A DNA stretch of 5,888 bases from Acidobacteriaceae bacterium (GTDB lineage Bacteria; Acidobacteriota; Terriglobia; Terriglobales; Acidobacteriaceae), in NCBI GenBank assembly GCA_003132825.1, contig PKYX01000163.1:1-5888 (forward strand), written 5' to 3'. A program made the translations under genes and the position numbers. The notes below the pieces were generated by a model, which searched no databases, was not told the DNA's origin, and saw nothing but the letters and a program-made list of their open reading frames with translations. Shown here piece by piece: positions 1-5,888 of this stretch. Each line of letters starts with the position of its first letter. Positions within the stretch are counted from its first letter, which is position 1.

Positions 1-603
1 AACACCGTCGAAGTCAATTTCACCTTCCGCCAGCTGGTGAAAGAAACCACCGTCCAGAAATGGATTGACGAGACGCCGGTGGGATTTCGCTTTGGAGTGA
101 AGGCGCATCAGGTCATCACGCACATCAAACGCCTGAAAAAGACGGAAGATTTTGTTCCGCGATTTCTGGGGACCCTTGAGCCCCTGGCGCGGGCCGAGAA
201 GCTGGGGCCGGTGCTGTTCCAGCTGCCCCCGAACCTGAAGGCCGACGGGGGAGTGTTAGCCGAGTTTCTCGAAACGCTGCCGCGGGCGCTACCGTCCGCC
301 TTTGAATTTCGCCACGAGTCCTGGTTTGTGGACGAGACTTTCGATCTGCTGAAGAAGCACAACCGAGCGTTGTGCATCGCCGAGACCGAAGAACGCACGA
401 CGCCCGACGTGGTCACGGCTGATTTCTGCTATTACCGCTATCGCAAGCCGACCTATACGCCCGAAGAACGCCGTGCCATGGTGAATCGCATCCGCGAGCA
501 TCTGGGGCAGGGGCGGAATGTGTTTTCTTACTTCAAACATGAGGAAACGCCGGAGGGCGCGCTGTATGCGGTGGAAGTGTGGAAAGAACTGCAGAAGACC
601 TAG
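1..603 (+). CDS. DUF72 (YecE-like) family protein, 5' end outside the window
   Basis: The reading frame is open from the first base to TAG at 601-603, giving 200 residues. Family members are usually about 240-270 residues, so roughly 40-70 N-terminal residues lie before the window. The GTG at position 37 is internal, because family-like sequence (NTVEVNFTFR) precedes it. Recognisable DUF72 blocks follow in order: FRFGVKAHQVITH near fragment residues 29-41, the VLFQLPPNLK block near 71-80, AFEFRHESWF near 100-109, and a C-terminal FSYFKHEETPEGALYAVEVW block. DUF72 proteins fold as a TIM barrel. Their biochemical role is not established, so none is given here. The protein looks cytoplasmic, with no membrane segment in the visible part. 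It lies 96 bp upstream of the recombinase pair on the same strand, so co-transcription is possible but not shown. Confidence 0.9.
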   Translation, partial: NTVEVNFTFRQLVKETTVQKWIDETPVGFRFGVKAHQVITHIKRLKKTEDFVPRFLGTLEPLARAEKLGPVLFQLPPNLKADGGVLAEFLETLPRALPSAFEFRHESWFVDETFDLLKKHNRALCIAETEERTTPDVVTADFCYYRYRKPTYTPEERRAMVNRIREHLGQGRNVFSYFKHEETPEGALYAVEVWKELQKT

Positions 604-699
604 GAACGACGATGTAGGAAAATCCCCCGCAAGGTCGCCCGCCTGTATCTCGATCGTCACTCCTCCGAATGTCCGATAACGAGCATACTGCCAAGGATC

Positions 700-1653
700 G
701 TGTCCCCGGAAGCCAATCCCCGCGTCCTTTCTGGCTTTCTCGACTACCTGAAAGTGGAGAAGGGCCTGGCTCCGCTCACGGTCTCGGCCTATGCGACCGA
801 TGTCCGGCAGTTTGCCGGGTTCCTCGAAAAGCGCAAACGCACCCTGCTCAACGCCGGCGGCGCGGACGTCCGCGATTTCATCCAGCAATTGTTCTCGAAC
901 GCCGTCGACGGGCGGTCGGTAGGACGCAAACTCTCCGCCTTGCGGCATCTTTATCGTTATCTGCTGCTCGATAAGCTCCTCGAACACGATCCCACACTTA
1001 ACATTGATTCGCCGAAGCAATGGAAAGTTCTGCCGAAAGCCCTGGCCCGCGATGAGATGGAGGCCCTCCTGCGCGGCTCGCATCGAGCCTCGCCGGGCAA
1101 TCGCAGAATGGCCGAAGCCCTGGTCGCGCGAGATCGGGCGATGCTTGAGGTGCTCTACGCCGGCGCCCTGCGCGTTTCTGAAATCATTGCTGTGAAGCTC
1201 GAAGATCTGAAGCTCGAGCTCGGATACGTCTTGGTCCGTGGCAAAGGCGACAAGGAACGAATCGTGCCGCTCGGACGTTCGGCGCAGGAGGCGTTGACCG
1301 AGTACATGAAAACCTTCCGGTCGGTGCTGGTTGCGAGCTTGAAGGGCGGAAAGACTACGCCCCTGCTTTTTCTCGGACGCGGGGCGCGCATGCTCACGCG
1401 GCAGCGGGTCTGGCAAATGGTTCGAGCAGCCTCAGCCGGCGCGGGGCGCAACGCCAGCCCGCACATGCTGCGGCATAGCTGCGCCACCCACATGGTGGAA
1501 AATGGCGCCGATCTGCGTACCGTGCAGACCATCCTCGGGCACGCCGATATCTCGACTACGCAGGTCTATACCCATTTGGCGCTCGATCGGCTGAAGAATG
1601 TGTATCAAAAACATCATCCGAGAGCCAGGGCGAGGTTACGGGTAACCCCATGA
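700..1653 (+). CDS. xerD: Tyrosine site-specific recombinase, XerD-like
   Basis: This 317-residue protein has the Xer layout. An N-terminal SAM-like core-binding domain spans about residues 8-95 ([18 protein letters not shown], then [12 protein letters not shown]), and the catalytic domain spans about 115-305. All catalytic residues are visible: R158 (GALRVSE), K182 (RGKGDKER), H255 and R258 (HMLRH), H281 (LGHADIS) and nucleophile Y290 (VYTHL). The tail [12 protein letters not shown] resembles E. coli XerD (QHHPRA ending) more than XerC, hence the symbol. With XerC, XerD resolves chromosome dimers at dif, activated by FtsK in the family. Relative to E. coli XerD (298 aa) there is an insertion near residues 127-140, and eight extra residues follow HHPRA up to the stop in the next gene's start. 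The GTG start is chosen because the N-terminus then fits the family, but AAGGA at 693-697 is only two bases away, which is tight. CTG at 688 is the in-frame alternative. Nothing convincing as a promoter is seen in 604-699. Confidence 0.9.
   Translation: MSPEANPRVLSGFLDYLKVEKGLAPLTVSAYATDVRQFAGFLEKRKRTLLNAGGADVRDFIQQLFSNAVDGRSVGRKLSALRHLYRYLLLDKLLEHDPTLNIDSPKQWKVLPKALARDEMEALLRGSHRASPGNRRMAEALVARDRAMLEVLYAGALRVSEIIAVKLEDLKLELGYVLVRGKGDKERIVPLGRSAQEALTEYMKTFRSVLVASLKGGKTTPLLFLGRGARMLTRQRVWQMVRAASAGAGRNASPHMLRHSCATHMVENGADLRTVQTILGHADISTTQVYTHLALDRLKNVYQKHHPRARARLRVTP
1632..1649 (+). promoter_or_regulatory. xerC initiation region: weak Shine-Dalgarno within an inverted repeat
   Basis: A perfect 6-bp inverted repeat, GGTTAC-GG-GTAACC, occupies 1634-1647 and ends two bases before the xerC ATG at 1650. 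The only Shine-Dalgarno-like bases, GAGG at 1632-1635, overlap its left arm and sit 14 bases from the ATG. The region also encodes the last residues of XerD. In mRNA the repeat could fold as a five-pair stem with a four-base loop and hide the start. Translation of xerD would open it, which fits the ATGA overlap. Coupling is an inference; the repeat itself is directly visible. Confidence 0.4.
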
Positions 1654-2612
1654 CGGCAATAATTATGATGAATAACCGAAGGAAGCGCACCAAAAGCGGC
1701 CTGGGTCGGCCACCCGGCAAGACCACTGTTGAAGCCGCGGTTGCCGATTTCGAGCGCTCGTTGGTCGAGCGCAACGCCTCTGCGCACACGATTAAGGCAT
1801 ATCGCGGCGATCTCAAAAATTTCGCCGGCCATGCGGGCTCGCGCGGCTGGGATGCCATCGACCACATGGTCATTCGGGAATTTCTTTCCCGTCTCTACGA
1901 ACAGGGGCTGGGCAAGACTTCGGTGGCGCGGTCGCTCGCGGCGGTGCGGTCGCTCTATCGCTGGTTGGCGCAGCAGGGAGTGGTGGAGCAGAATCCGGCA
2001 GCCCTGGTCTCCACCCCGAAGTTGCCGAAAAAGCTTCCGCGTGTTCCGACGATCGAGGAGATGAATCACGTGCTCGATGGACAGATGCCGGAAGTGGCTG
2101 CGTTTCCCGAACGGGACCGGCTGATGCTCGAGCTGCTTTACGGCTGCGGCATCCGCAATTCCGAACTAGTTGGCATCCATCTCGAGGACATCCGGCTCAG
2201 CTCCGAGGTCATTCTCATTCGCGGAAAAGGAAAGAAAGAACGCTACGTTCCCTTCGGGGACTCAGTCACGACAGCCCTGGCGGCTTATCTTCCTGTGCGG
2301 CTGCAAGTTCTGGCGGAGCACCGCAAAAACAGCGCTGCGCTCCTCATCAACCGGCGGGGGGGCGGGCTGACCACTCGCAGCGTGGGGCGGATCATCAAGA
2401 AAATTGCGGTGGCGAAGGGACTTTCGCCCGAGGTCCATCCCCACACTCTGCGGCACGCCTTCGGGACGCATATGCTCGAGGAGGGCGCCGACCTGAGAGC
2501 GATCCAGGAAATGCTCGGCCACGCGCGGCTTTCGACCACCCAGCGCTATACCCAGCTGTCCATAAACAAAGTGCTTGAGGTTTACGATCAGACCCATCCT
2601 CGTGCCAAGTAG
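1650..2612 (+). CDS. xerC: Tyrosine site-specific recombinase, XerC-like
   Basis: This 320-residue protein has the same two-domain recombinase fold as its neighbour. The core-binding domain covers about residues 27-115 and the catalytic domain about 130-312. Catalytic residues are R169 (GCGIRNSE), K193 (RGKGKKER), H265 and R268 (VHPHTLRH), H291 (LGHARLS) and nucleophile Y300 (QRYTQL). The block [18 protein letters not shown], the EEMNHVLD segment and the tail [10 protein letters not shown] match the E. coli XerC pattern better than XerD, hence the symbol. Its predicted role is as XerD's partner in synapsis and strand exchange at dif. ATG 1650 overlaps the xerD stop as ATGA, indicating one operon and probable translational coupling; ATGs at 1665 and 1668 are alternative starts. 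The first 25 or so residues are an extra basic stretch ([17 protein letters not shown]) absent from E. coli XerC. A run of seven G lies at 2356-2362 inside the frame. Confidence 0.9.
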   Translation: MTAIIMMNNRRKRTKSGLGRPPGKTTVEAAVADFERSLVERNASAHTIKAYRGDLKNFAGHAGSRGWDAIDHMVIREFLSRLYEQGLGKTSVARSLAAVRSLYRWLAQQGVVEQNPAALVSTPKLPKKLPRVPTIEEMNHVLDGQMPEVAAFPERDRLMLELLYGCGIRNSELVGIHLEDIRLSSEVILIRGKGKKERYVPFGDSVTTALAAYLPVRLQVLAEHRKNSAALLINRRGGGLTTRSVGRIIKKIAVAKGLSPEVHPHTLRHAFGTHMLEEGADLRAIQEMLGHARLSTTQRYTQLSINKVLEVYDQTHPRAK

Positions 2613-2657
2613 CTGAGGATTCGGCCCGCGTCACCCCGCGAGGGCAAGGGAGCCCGG

Positions 2658-5426
2658 TCAGCCGGCCAGCGATCCATCTCCGGGGGGTGTCTTGCGACGC
2701 AGTTCGTCCCACATCCCCAGCACGCGCGTTTTCAAGGTGGCCGTAAGCTGAGCATAGGTGGCTTCAGAGGCTGCTGATTCCGGCGGAGGATAAATCGGAT
2801 CGCCAAAAACCATGCGCAAGGGCGCGAATCGCGCAAATGATTTTCCGCGCGGCCATGCGGCATGGAAGCCTTCAATCGCCACGGGAACGATCGGCACTTG
2901 CCGATGAATAGACAGAATCGCGGCGCCCTTCTTGAAGGTCTTGGGGGTGCCATCGATCGAACGCTCGCCCTCTGGATACAGAATGAGAATACGACCCTGC
3001 CGCAAGCCGAAGGCGCCCGCCCGCATGGCGGGAATCAGGTTCCGATCCGGATCGACGACCACCACGCGCAACCAGCGCGCCAGGCGACGCATAACGCCAG
3101 AGCCGAAAACATCGCTGGTCCCTACGGCGAATGTGTTTTGGAACAGCGGCCACGGAAGCACGCTGGCGAGGACGAGCGGATCGATATAACTTTGGTGGTT
3201 GGAACAAATCACGAAGGGACCGCGGGTCGGCAGTTTTTCGAGACCTTCCACCTGGAGTTGAAAGCGGTCCCGGGCAAAAAGCTGGATCAGGCGGCTGAGC
3301 GTGAACCAGAACGCCTCGCCGACCCGCCGCGGTTCGGCCAAAGCGAGTATTTCGGGGTCGGTGGGCACTTCGCTCAGGATGGCGTTCCAGCCGGCGAATT
3401 GCGGCCGTGAACCGGTCCTTCCCCGACTGGCACCCTCGAGCACCGCCTCCACCAGTGCGCGCACGGTGTAAATCTCGGCCAGGCGCGATTCCTCCAGATT
3501 TCCGCCCATTTCTTCCTCGAGCGCGACCAGAAGTTCGATCCGCTGCATGGAATCGAGACCGAGATCAAGTTCGAGATTGTCGTCGGGCCGAAGCGCCGCG
3601 TTCCGGGCCCTCGACCGTTCGCGAATGACTCCAAGTGCGCGCCCCACCCGAGGTTGATCCAACCAAGCGACATCGTCCGCGCTTAACGGCTTCTCGGCGG
3701 AAATGTCCGCCTCCGACGACGGTCCCTTGGCCTGAATTGCCCGCACTCGCTTTTCGATCTCGAAGCGCTTCAGCTTGCGGGTCGTGGTGCGCGGCAAATC
3801 CTCTTGCCAGATTTCGTAGCTGCCAATGCGCTTGGTCGAAGGCAGTTCGGCCGAGAGGCTCTCGATATCGAAACGCAGGACCTCCTTCGTGTTGACGATC
3901 TTGCGCTCCTTCAACACCTCGAAATTAGGGACGACAACCGCATGCAGCCGGTCGGAGGAGCGATCGGAGGGCGGCCCCTCCAGGCCCAAAACGCAGATCT
4001 CCTTAATATAAGGAGATTTCAGGTAATGCGACTCGATCTCCTCCGGATAGATATTCTTGCCATTGCTTAGAACGATGACTTCCTTTTTTCGGCCGGTGAT
4101 AAACAAGTTGCCCTGCGCGTCGAAGCGGCCGAGGTCGCCGGTATAAAGCCACCCATCGTGTAACACGGCTGCGGTGGCGTCGGGGCGGTTCCAGTACCCC
4201 TTCATCACAATGGGACCGCGGATCGCGATCTCGCCGATCGCCGGGCCGTCGTCCTGGGGTTGCGGGTCTAGGATCTTGCCCTCGACCCCGGGCAGAGGCG
4301 GCCCGACCGAACCGATGACATTGTTGTCATGCCGAGTGGCGAATGCGCCGCCGGTCGTTTCCGTCAGACCGTAAGCCTGCAGCACATCGATGCCGAGAGC
4401 GTCGAAGTCATGGCCGACTTGCGAATCGAAACGCGAGCCGCCGGTGACCAGGTAGCGCATCTTGCTGCCGAAAATCCGGTGAACGGCTGCGAAAAAAAAC
4501 GGTCCGGCATTGATACCGAAGCGACGCAAAGCGCGGTTTACCCGCATCAGCCGTGCCAGAGCCCACAGCGAAAGTCGACCGCGTTTCGCGGCTTCTTTGA
4601 AGATGCGCTCGTGAATTAAATAGAAGAATTGCGGCACCACGGCAAAGGCGGTGATTTCTCGCTCGCCCAGGGCGCGGATGAGTTCGGTGGTATTGAGCGT
4701 CTCCAAATAGACGACGCGCGAACCTTTGACCAGCGGGAGCAGGAGATTGGCCATCTGGGACAGCACGTGAAACAGCGGCAGCACGCCGAGTACGGCGTCG
4801 CCCGGCCCAAGATGGAACCAGGCGAAGACCACCGCCACCTCCCCCAGCAGGTTGCCGTGGGTGAGCATTACGCCCTTGGGATCTGCCGTGGTGCCCGAAG
4901 TGTAGAGCAAAGAAGCGAGGCTATCGGCAGCAGACTCCCGGGGTGAGAAACTGCCCGGCCCGACCGCGAATATGCCGTCGAAATCCCCCGCGACAGCCCG
5001 TGCGGGGCCGGCCGGATCCGCAGACGCTCGATCGGTCAACACGATTCGTACCGCCAAGCCATGAATCGCGTCCTCGGCCAAGGACAGGTGTTTGCTATCG
5101 CAGAAAACGAGGGAACAGCCGCTATCCTCGACCAGTTTCGCGATCTGATCTGCGTGGAGCGCGGTGTCGAGCGGAACCGTGGTGGCACCGGCCGCGATGA
5201 TGCCCAGGTAGGCGACGACCCAGCGCGGATGATTATCGGCCAGGATGGCGATGCGTGCGCCGGGCTCGAACCGGTTGTCGATCAACCAGCGGCCGACCGA
5301 CTCGGCCATGCGCTTGACCTCGGCGTAGGTGTAGCTCTCAACTCGGTCGCCCCGCTGGATCTCGAGCGCAAGGTTCGCCGGCCAGCGTGCGGCACACTCG
5401 CGAAAGTGGTCGTAGAAAGTTGCCAT
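2658..5426 (-). CDS. Fused acyl-activating enzyme, acyl carrier domain and PlsC-type acyltransferase
   Basis: Three domains are visible in 922 residues. (1) AMP-forming acyl-CoA/acyl-ACP synthetase, about 1-560: ATP-binding loop YTSGTTADPKGV at 175-186, YGLTET at 352-357, YTGDLG at 428-433, GRKKEV at 445-450, and the C-terminal catalytic lysine probably K551 (TTTRKLKR). The spacing suits long-chain fatty acid synthetases. (2) Acyl carrier domain, about 585-665: LGLDSMQRIEL with phosphopantetheine site S626. (3) Lysophospholipid acyltransferase, about 705-880: HX4D motif NHQSYID with H744 and D749, then PEGERS at 818-823 and VPIVPVAIEG. The likely reaction is fatty acid activation with ATP, loading on the internal carrier, and transfer to a lysophospholipid or glycerol-phosphate acceptor at the inner membrane; this is inferred from domains. 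Bacterial Aas joins the same two enzymes in the opposite order and, as I recall, without a carrier. The start is firm: a TAA lies in frame 18 bases upstream of the ATG, and no other ATG, GTG or TTG intervenes. No Shine-Dalgarno is seen. Confidence 0.9.
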   Translation of the reverse strand: MATFYDHFRECAARWPANLALEIQRGDRVESYTYAEVKRMAESVGRWLIDNRFEPGARIAILADNHPRWVVAYLGIIAAGATTVPLDTALHADQIAKLVEDSGCSLVFCDSKHLSLAEDAIHGLAVRIVLTDRASADPAGPARAVAGDFDGIFAVGPGSFSPRESAADSLASLLYTSGTTADPKGVMLTHGNLLGEVAVVFAWFHLGPGDAVLGVLPLFHVLSQMANLLLPLVKGSRVVYLETLNTTELIRALGEREITAFAVVPQFFYLIHERIFKEAAKRGRLSLWALARLMRVNRALRRFGINAGPFFFAAVHRIFGSKMRYLVTGGSRFDSQVGHDFDALGIDVLQAYGLTETTGGAFATRHDNNVIGSVGPPLPGVEGKILDPQPQDDGPAIGEIAIRGPIVMKGYWNRPDATAAVLHDGWLYTGDLGRFDAQGNLFITGRKKEVIVLSNGKNIYPEEIESHYLKSPYIKEICVLGLEGPPSDRSSDRLHAVVVPNFEVLKERKIVNTKEVLRFDIESLSAELPSTKRIGSYEIWQEDLPRTTTRKLKRFEIEKRVRAIQAKGPSSEADISAEKPLSADDVAWLDQPRVGRALGVIRERSRARNAALRPDDNLELDLGLDSMQRIELLVALEEEMGGNLEESRLAEIYTVRALVEAVLEGASRGRTGSRPQFAGWNAILSEVPTDPEILALAEPRRVGEAFWFTLSRLIQLFARDRFQLQVEGLEKLPTRGPFVICSNHQSYIDPLVLASVLPWPLFQNTFAVGTSDVFGSGVMRRLARWLRVVVVDPDRNLIPAMRAGAFGLRQGRILILYPEGERSIDGTPKTFKKGAAILSIHRQVPIVPVAIEGFHAAWPRGKSFARFAPLRMVFGDPIYPPPESAASEATYAQLTATLKTRVLGMWDELRRKTPPGDGSLAG

Positions 5427-5483
5427 TGTCAGGCGGAAATCTTACATGAAACCCGGAAATCGAGGGCTGCGCGCACCGATCGC

Positions 5484-5510
5484 CGACTTAGGTTCTTCCC
5501 CGCGACTTAG
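5484..5510. repeat. 8-bp direct repeat CGACTTAG, two copies
   Basis: CGACTTAG occurs at 5484-5491 and again at 5503-5510, 19 bp start to start, on the same face of the helix give or take a couple of bases. It lies between the two divergent starts, where an operator for a dimeric regulator could sit. An 8-mer can recur by chance in a region of this size, so the meaning is uncertain. Confidence 0.3.
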
Positions 5511-5531
5511 CCCCGCCGGCCGCATCTAATG

Positions 5532-5540
5532 TGCTAGGCT
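5532..5540 (+). promoter_or_regulatory. Candidate extended -10 element for secA
   Basis: TG-C-TAGGCT fits the extended -10 form TGn followed by a TAnnnT hexamer (5535-5540). Transcription would begin near 5547. No good -35 hexamer is seen 16-18 bases upstream (the sequence there is GC-rich), which is tolerated by extended -10 promoters. TAATGT at 5527-5532 is a second weak candidate. Confidence 0.25.
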
Positions 5541-5546
5541 TTAACC

Positions 5547-5594
5547 ATGATGGGCGAAATGTGCCCTCTCAAGGATTCTCGATTTGATCGGTGA
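5547..5594 (+). CDS. Possible 15-codon upstream ORF overlapping the secA start
   Basis: ATG at 5547 opens a frame of 15 codons ending in TGA at 5592-5594, with the peptide [15 protein letters not shown]. It runs through the secA Shine-Dalgarno (5571-5575) and past the TTG start (5584), ending 11 bases inside secA in another frame. If transcription starts at the candidate promoter just upstream, this ATG would be at or near the 5' end of the mRNA. Such a leader could affect secA translation, in loose analogy to the secM leader of E. coli secA, but no SecM-like arrest motif is present. A frame this short is easily fortuitous. Confidence 0.15.
   Translation: MMGEMCPLKDSRFDR
5571..5575 (+). promoter_or_regulatory. 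Shine-Dalgarno of secA (AAGGA)
   Basis: AAGGA is followed by eight bases and then TTG at 5584. This spacing is ideal and decides the start: no ATG or GTG lies in the secA frame between the in-frame TGA at 5548-5550 and this TTG. Confidence 0.7.
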
Positions 5595-5888
5595 AAATGT
5601 TGTAGCCAAGGTATTCGGCACCAAGAACGACCGCGAGATCAAGCGCCTGGGGCCGCCTGTGCAGGCCATCAACGCGCTCGAAGCGGGGATGCAGAAACTC
5701 TCCGATGACGAGTTGCGCGCCAAAACGGAGGAATTCCGCCGTCGCATCCAGGAGCGGCTGAGCCGCAGTCCCGATGAGCCCGCGAGCGACGCCGATCCCG
5801 ACCAGGCCAAGCAGGCGGAACAGGAGCGCGCCAAGGCGGTGAATGGGGCGCTCGACGAGATTCTCGTCGAGGCCTTCGCCGTGGTGCG
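5584..5888 (+). CDS. secA: Preprotein translocase ATPase SecA, N-terminal part (runs off the right edge)
   Basis: The frame from TTG 5584 to the window end gives 101 residues plus two bases of the next codon. The N-terminus ([19 protein letters not shown], then [30 protein letters not shown], and later EAFAVV) is the signature of SecA, matching the pattern VFGSRNDR...INAMEP...LSDEELKGKTAEFR...PEAFAVVRE of E. coli SecA. SecA is the ATPase motor that drives unfolded secretory proteins through SecYEG in the inner membrane. The nucleotide-binding motifs lie beyond the window, so they cannot be checked. Compared with E. coli there are about 29 extra residues between the EFR block and EAFAVV, hydrophilic and rich in Ala, Gln, Glu and Asp (about residues 58-92). 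A TTG start is uncommon for such an essential gene and may limit its translation. The gene is divergent from the acyltransferase fusion gene. Confidence 0.93.
   Translation, partial: MIGENVVAKVFGTKNDREIKRLGPPVQAINALEAGMQKLSDDELRAKTEEFRRRIQERLSRSPDEPASDADPDQAKQAEQERAKAVNGALDEILVEAFAVV

Larger units (their letters stand above)
5427..5583. promoter_or_regulatory. Divergent intergenic region between the acyltransferase fusion gene and secA
   Basis: These 157 bp must drive both the leftward fusion gene and the rightward secA, since no other space is available. For the leftward gene, a -10-like TAAGAT (minus strand; plus-strand 5439-5444) lies 12 bases before the ATG, without a clear -35. It would give a leader of only about five bases, in keeping with the absence of a Shine-Dalgarno. 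For secA the best candidate is the extended -10 element listed separately. The region also holds an 8-bp direct repeat. That it is a divergent promoter region is clear from gene layout; the individual elements are weak. Confidence 0.5.

Noticed and set aside
604..699. Promoter or regulatory RNA between the DUF72 gene and xerD
   Set aside because: GATAAC (675-680) and CATACT (684-689) are the best -10-like hexamers but lack a properly spaced -35. The GACGAT/ATCGTC pair (607-612, 654-659) encloses a 41-base loop and is not convincing.
669..974. Open frame starting ATG 669 that overlaps the xerD start in another frame
   Set aside because: Its product is Arg/Pro-rich without family resemblance, while the xerD frame carries the conserved core-binding domain from residue 11 on.
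289..1416. Long minus-strand open frame (375 codons) opposite the DUF72 gene end and xerD
   Set aside because: It spans two well-recognised plus-strand genes and the gap between them, its translation shows no family I know, and such frames are common opposite GC-rich coding sequence.
1650..1677. AT-rich patch at the xerD/xerC junction considered as a dif-like recombination site
   Set aside because: ATAATTAT and GAATAA superficially recall dif, but the required pair of 11-bp arms around a 6-bp centre is not there and the patch is coding.
2356..2362. Run of seven G in xerC considered as a phase-variation tract
   Set aside because: It encodes part of an Arg-Gly-Gly-Gly stretch in a GC-rich gene, and a run of seven is not exceptional here; a housekeeping recombinase is an unlikely phase-variable target.
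700..2612. The recombinase pair as part of an integrative or RIT-type mobile element
   Set aside because: No third recombinase, terminal repeats, attachment site or cargo is visible, and the C-terminal motifs match cellular XerD and XerC.
2613..2657. Possible bidirectional terminator in the convergent gap
   Set aside because: Only a short stem (CGCG 2627-2630 with 2637-2640, two more pairs after a bulge) can be drawn and there is no T-tract on either strand, so an intrinsic terminator is not supported.
2862..3410. Plus-strand open frame (182 codons) opposite the acyltransferase domain
   Set aside because: It is fully antisense to the clearly conserved PlsC and carrier domains, with unremarkable composition and no supporting start signals.

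Overview
This 5.9-kb window is GC-rich, densely coded chromosomal DNA from a Gram-negative-type bacterium. The codon usage, the gene style and the SecA N-terminus resemble Acidobacteriota more than any other group I can recall. That placement is an inference and could not be tested without a search. I see no insertion sequence, phage gene, CRISPR array, tRNA or rRNA.

Layout from left to right. Positions 1-603 (+) hold the C-terminal part of a DUF72 (YecE-like) TIM-barrel protein whose start lies before the window. After a 96-bp gap come two tyrosine recombinases in one operon, 700-1653 and 1650-2612 (+), joined by an ATGA stop/start overlap. Comparing their C-terminal tails with what I recall of the E. 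coli proteins, the first looks like XerD and the second like XerC. Both keep the full R-K-H-R-H-Y catalytic set. Together they could be the whole chromosome-dimer-resolution recombinase, encoded in one transcript.

The pair converges, with a 45-bp gap, on a large minus-strand gene at 2658-5426. It encodes a 922-residue three-domain fusion: an AMP-forming acyl-activating enzyme, an acyl carrier domain with an intact phosphopantetheine serine, and a PlsC-type lysophospholipid acyltransferase. This is the most unusual gene in the window. It suggests a self-contained device that activates a fatty acid, holds it on its own carrier and passes it to a lipid acceptor.

A 157-bp divergent intergenic region (5427-5583) separates this gene from secA. 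The secA gene starts at a TTG codon at 5584 behind a well-placed AAGGA and runs off the right edge after 101 codons. The intergenic region carries an extended -10-like element, an 8-bp direct repeat and a possible 15-codon upstream ORF that overlaps the secA start.

Apart from the XerD/XerC pair, the genes seem functionally unrelated: conserved unknown, chromosome segregation, membrane lipid metabolism and protein export. Both secA and the fusion gene act at or near the inner membrane, but their shared promoter region is the only link the sequence shows.
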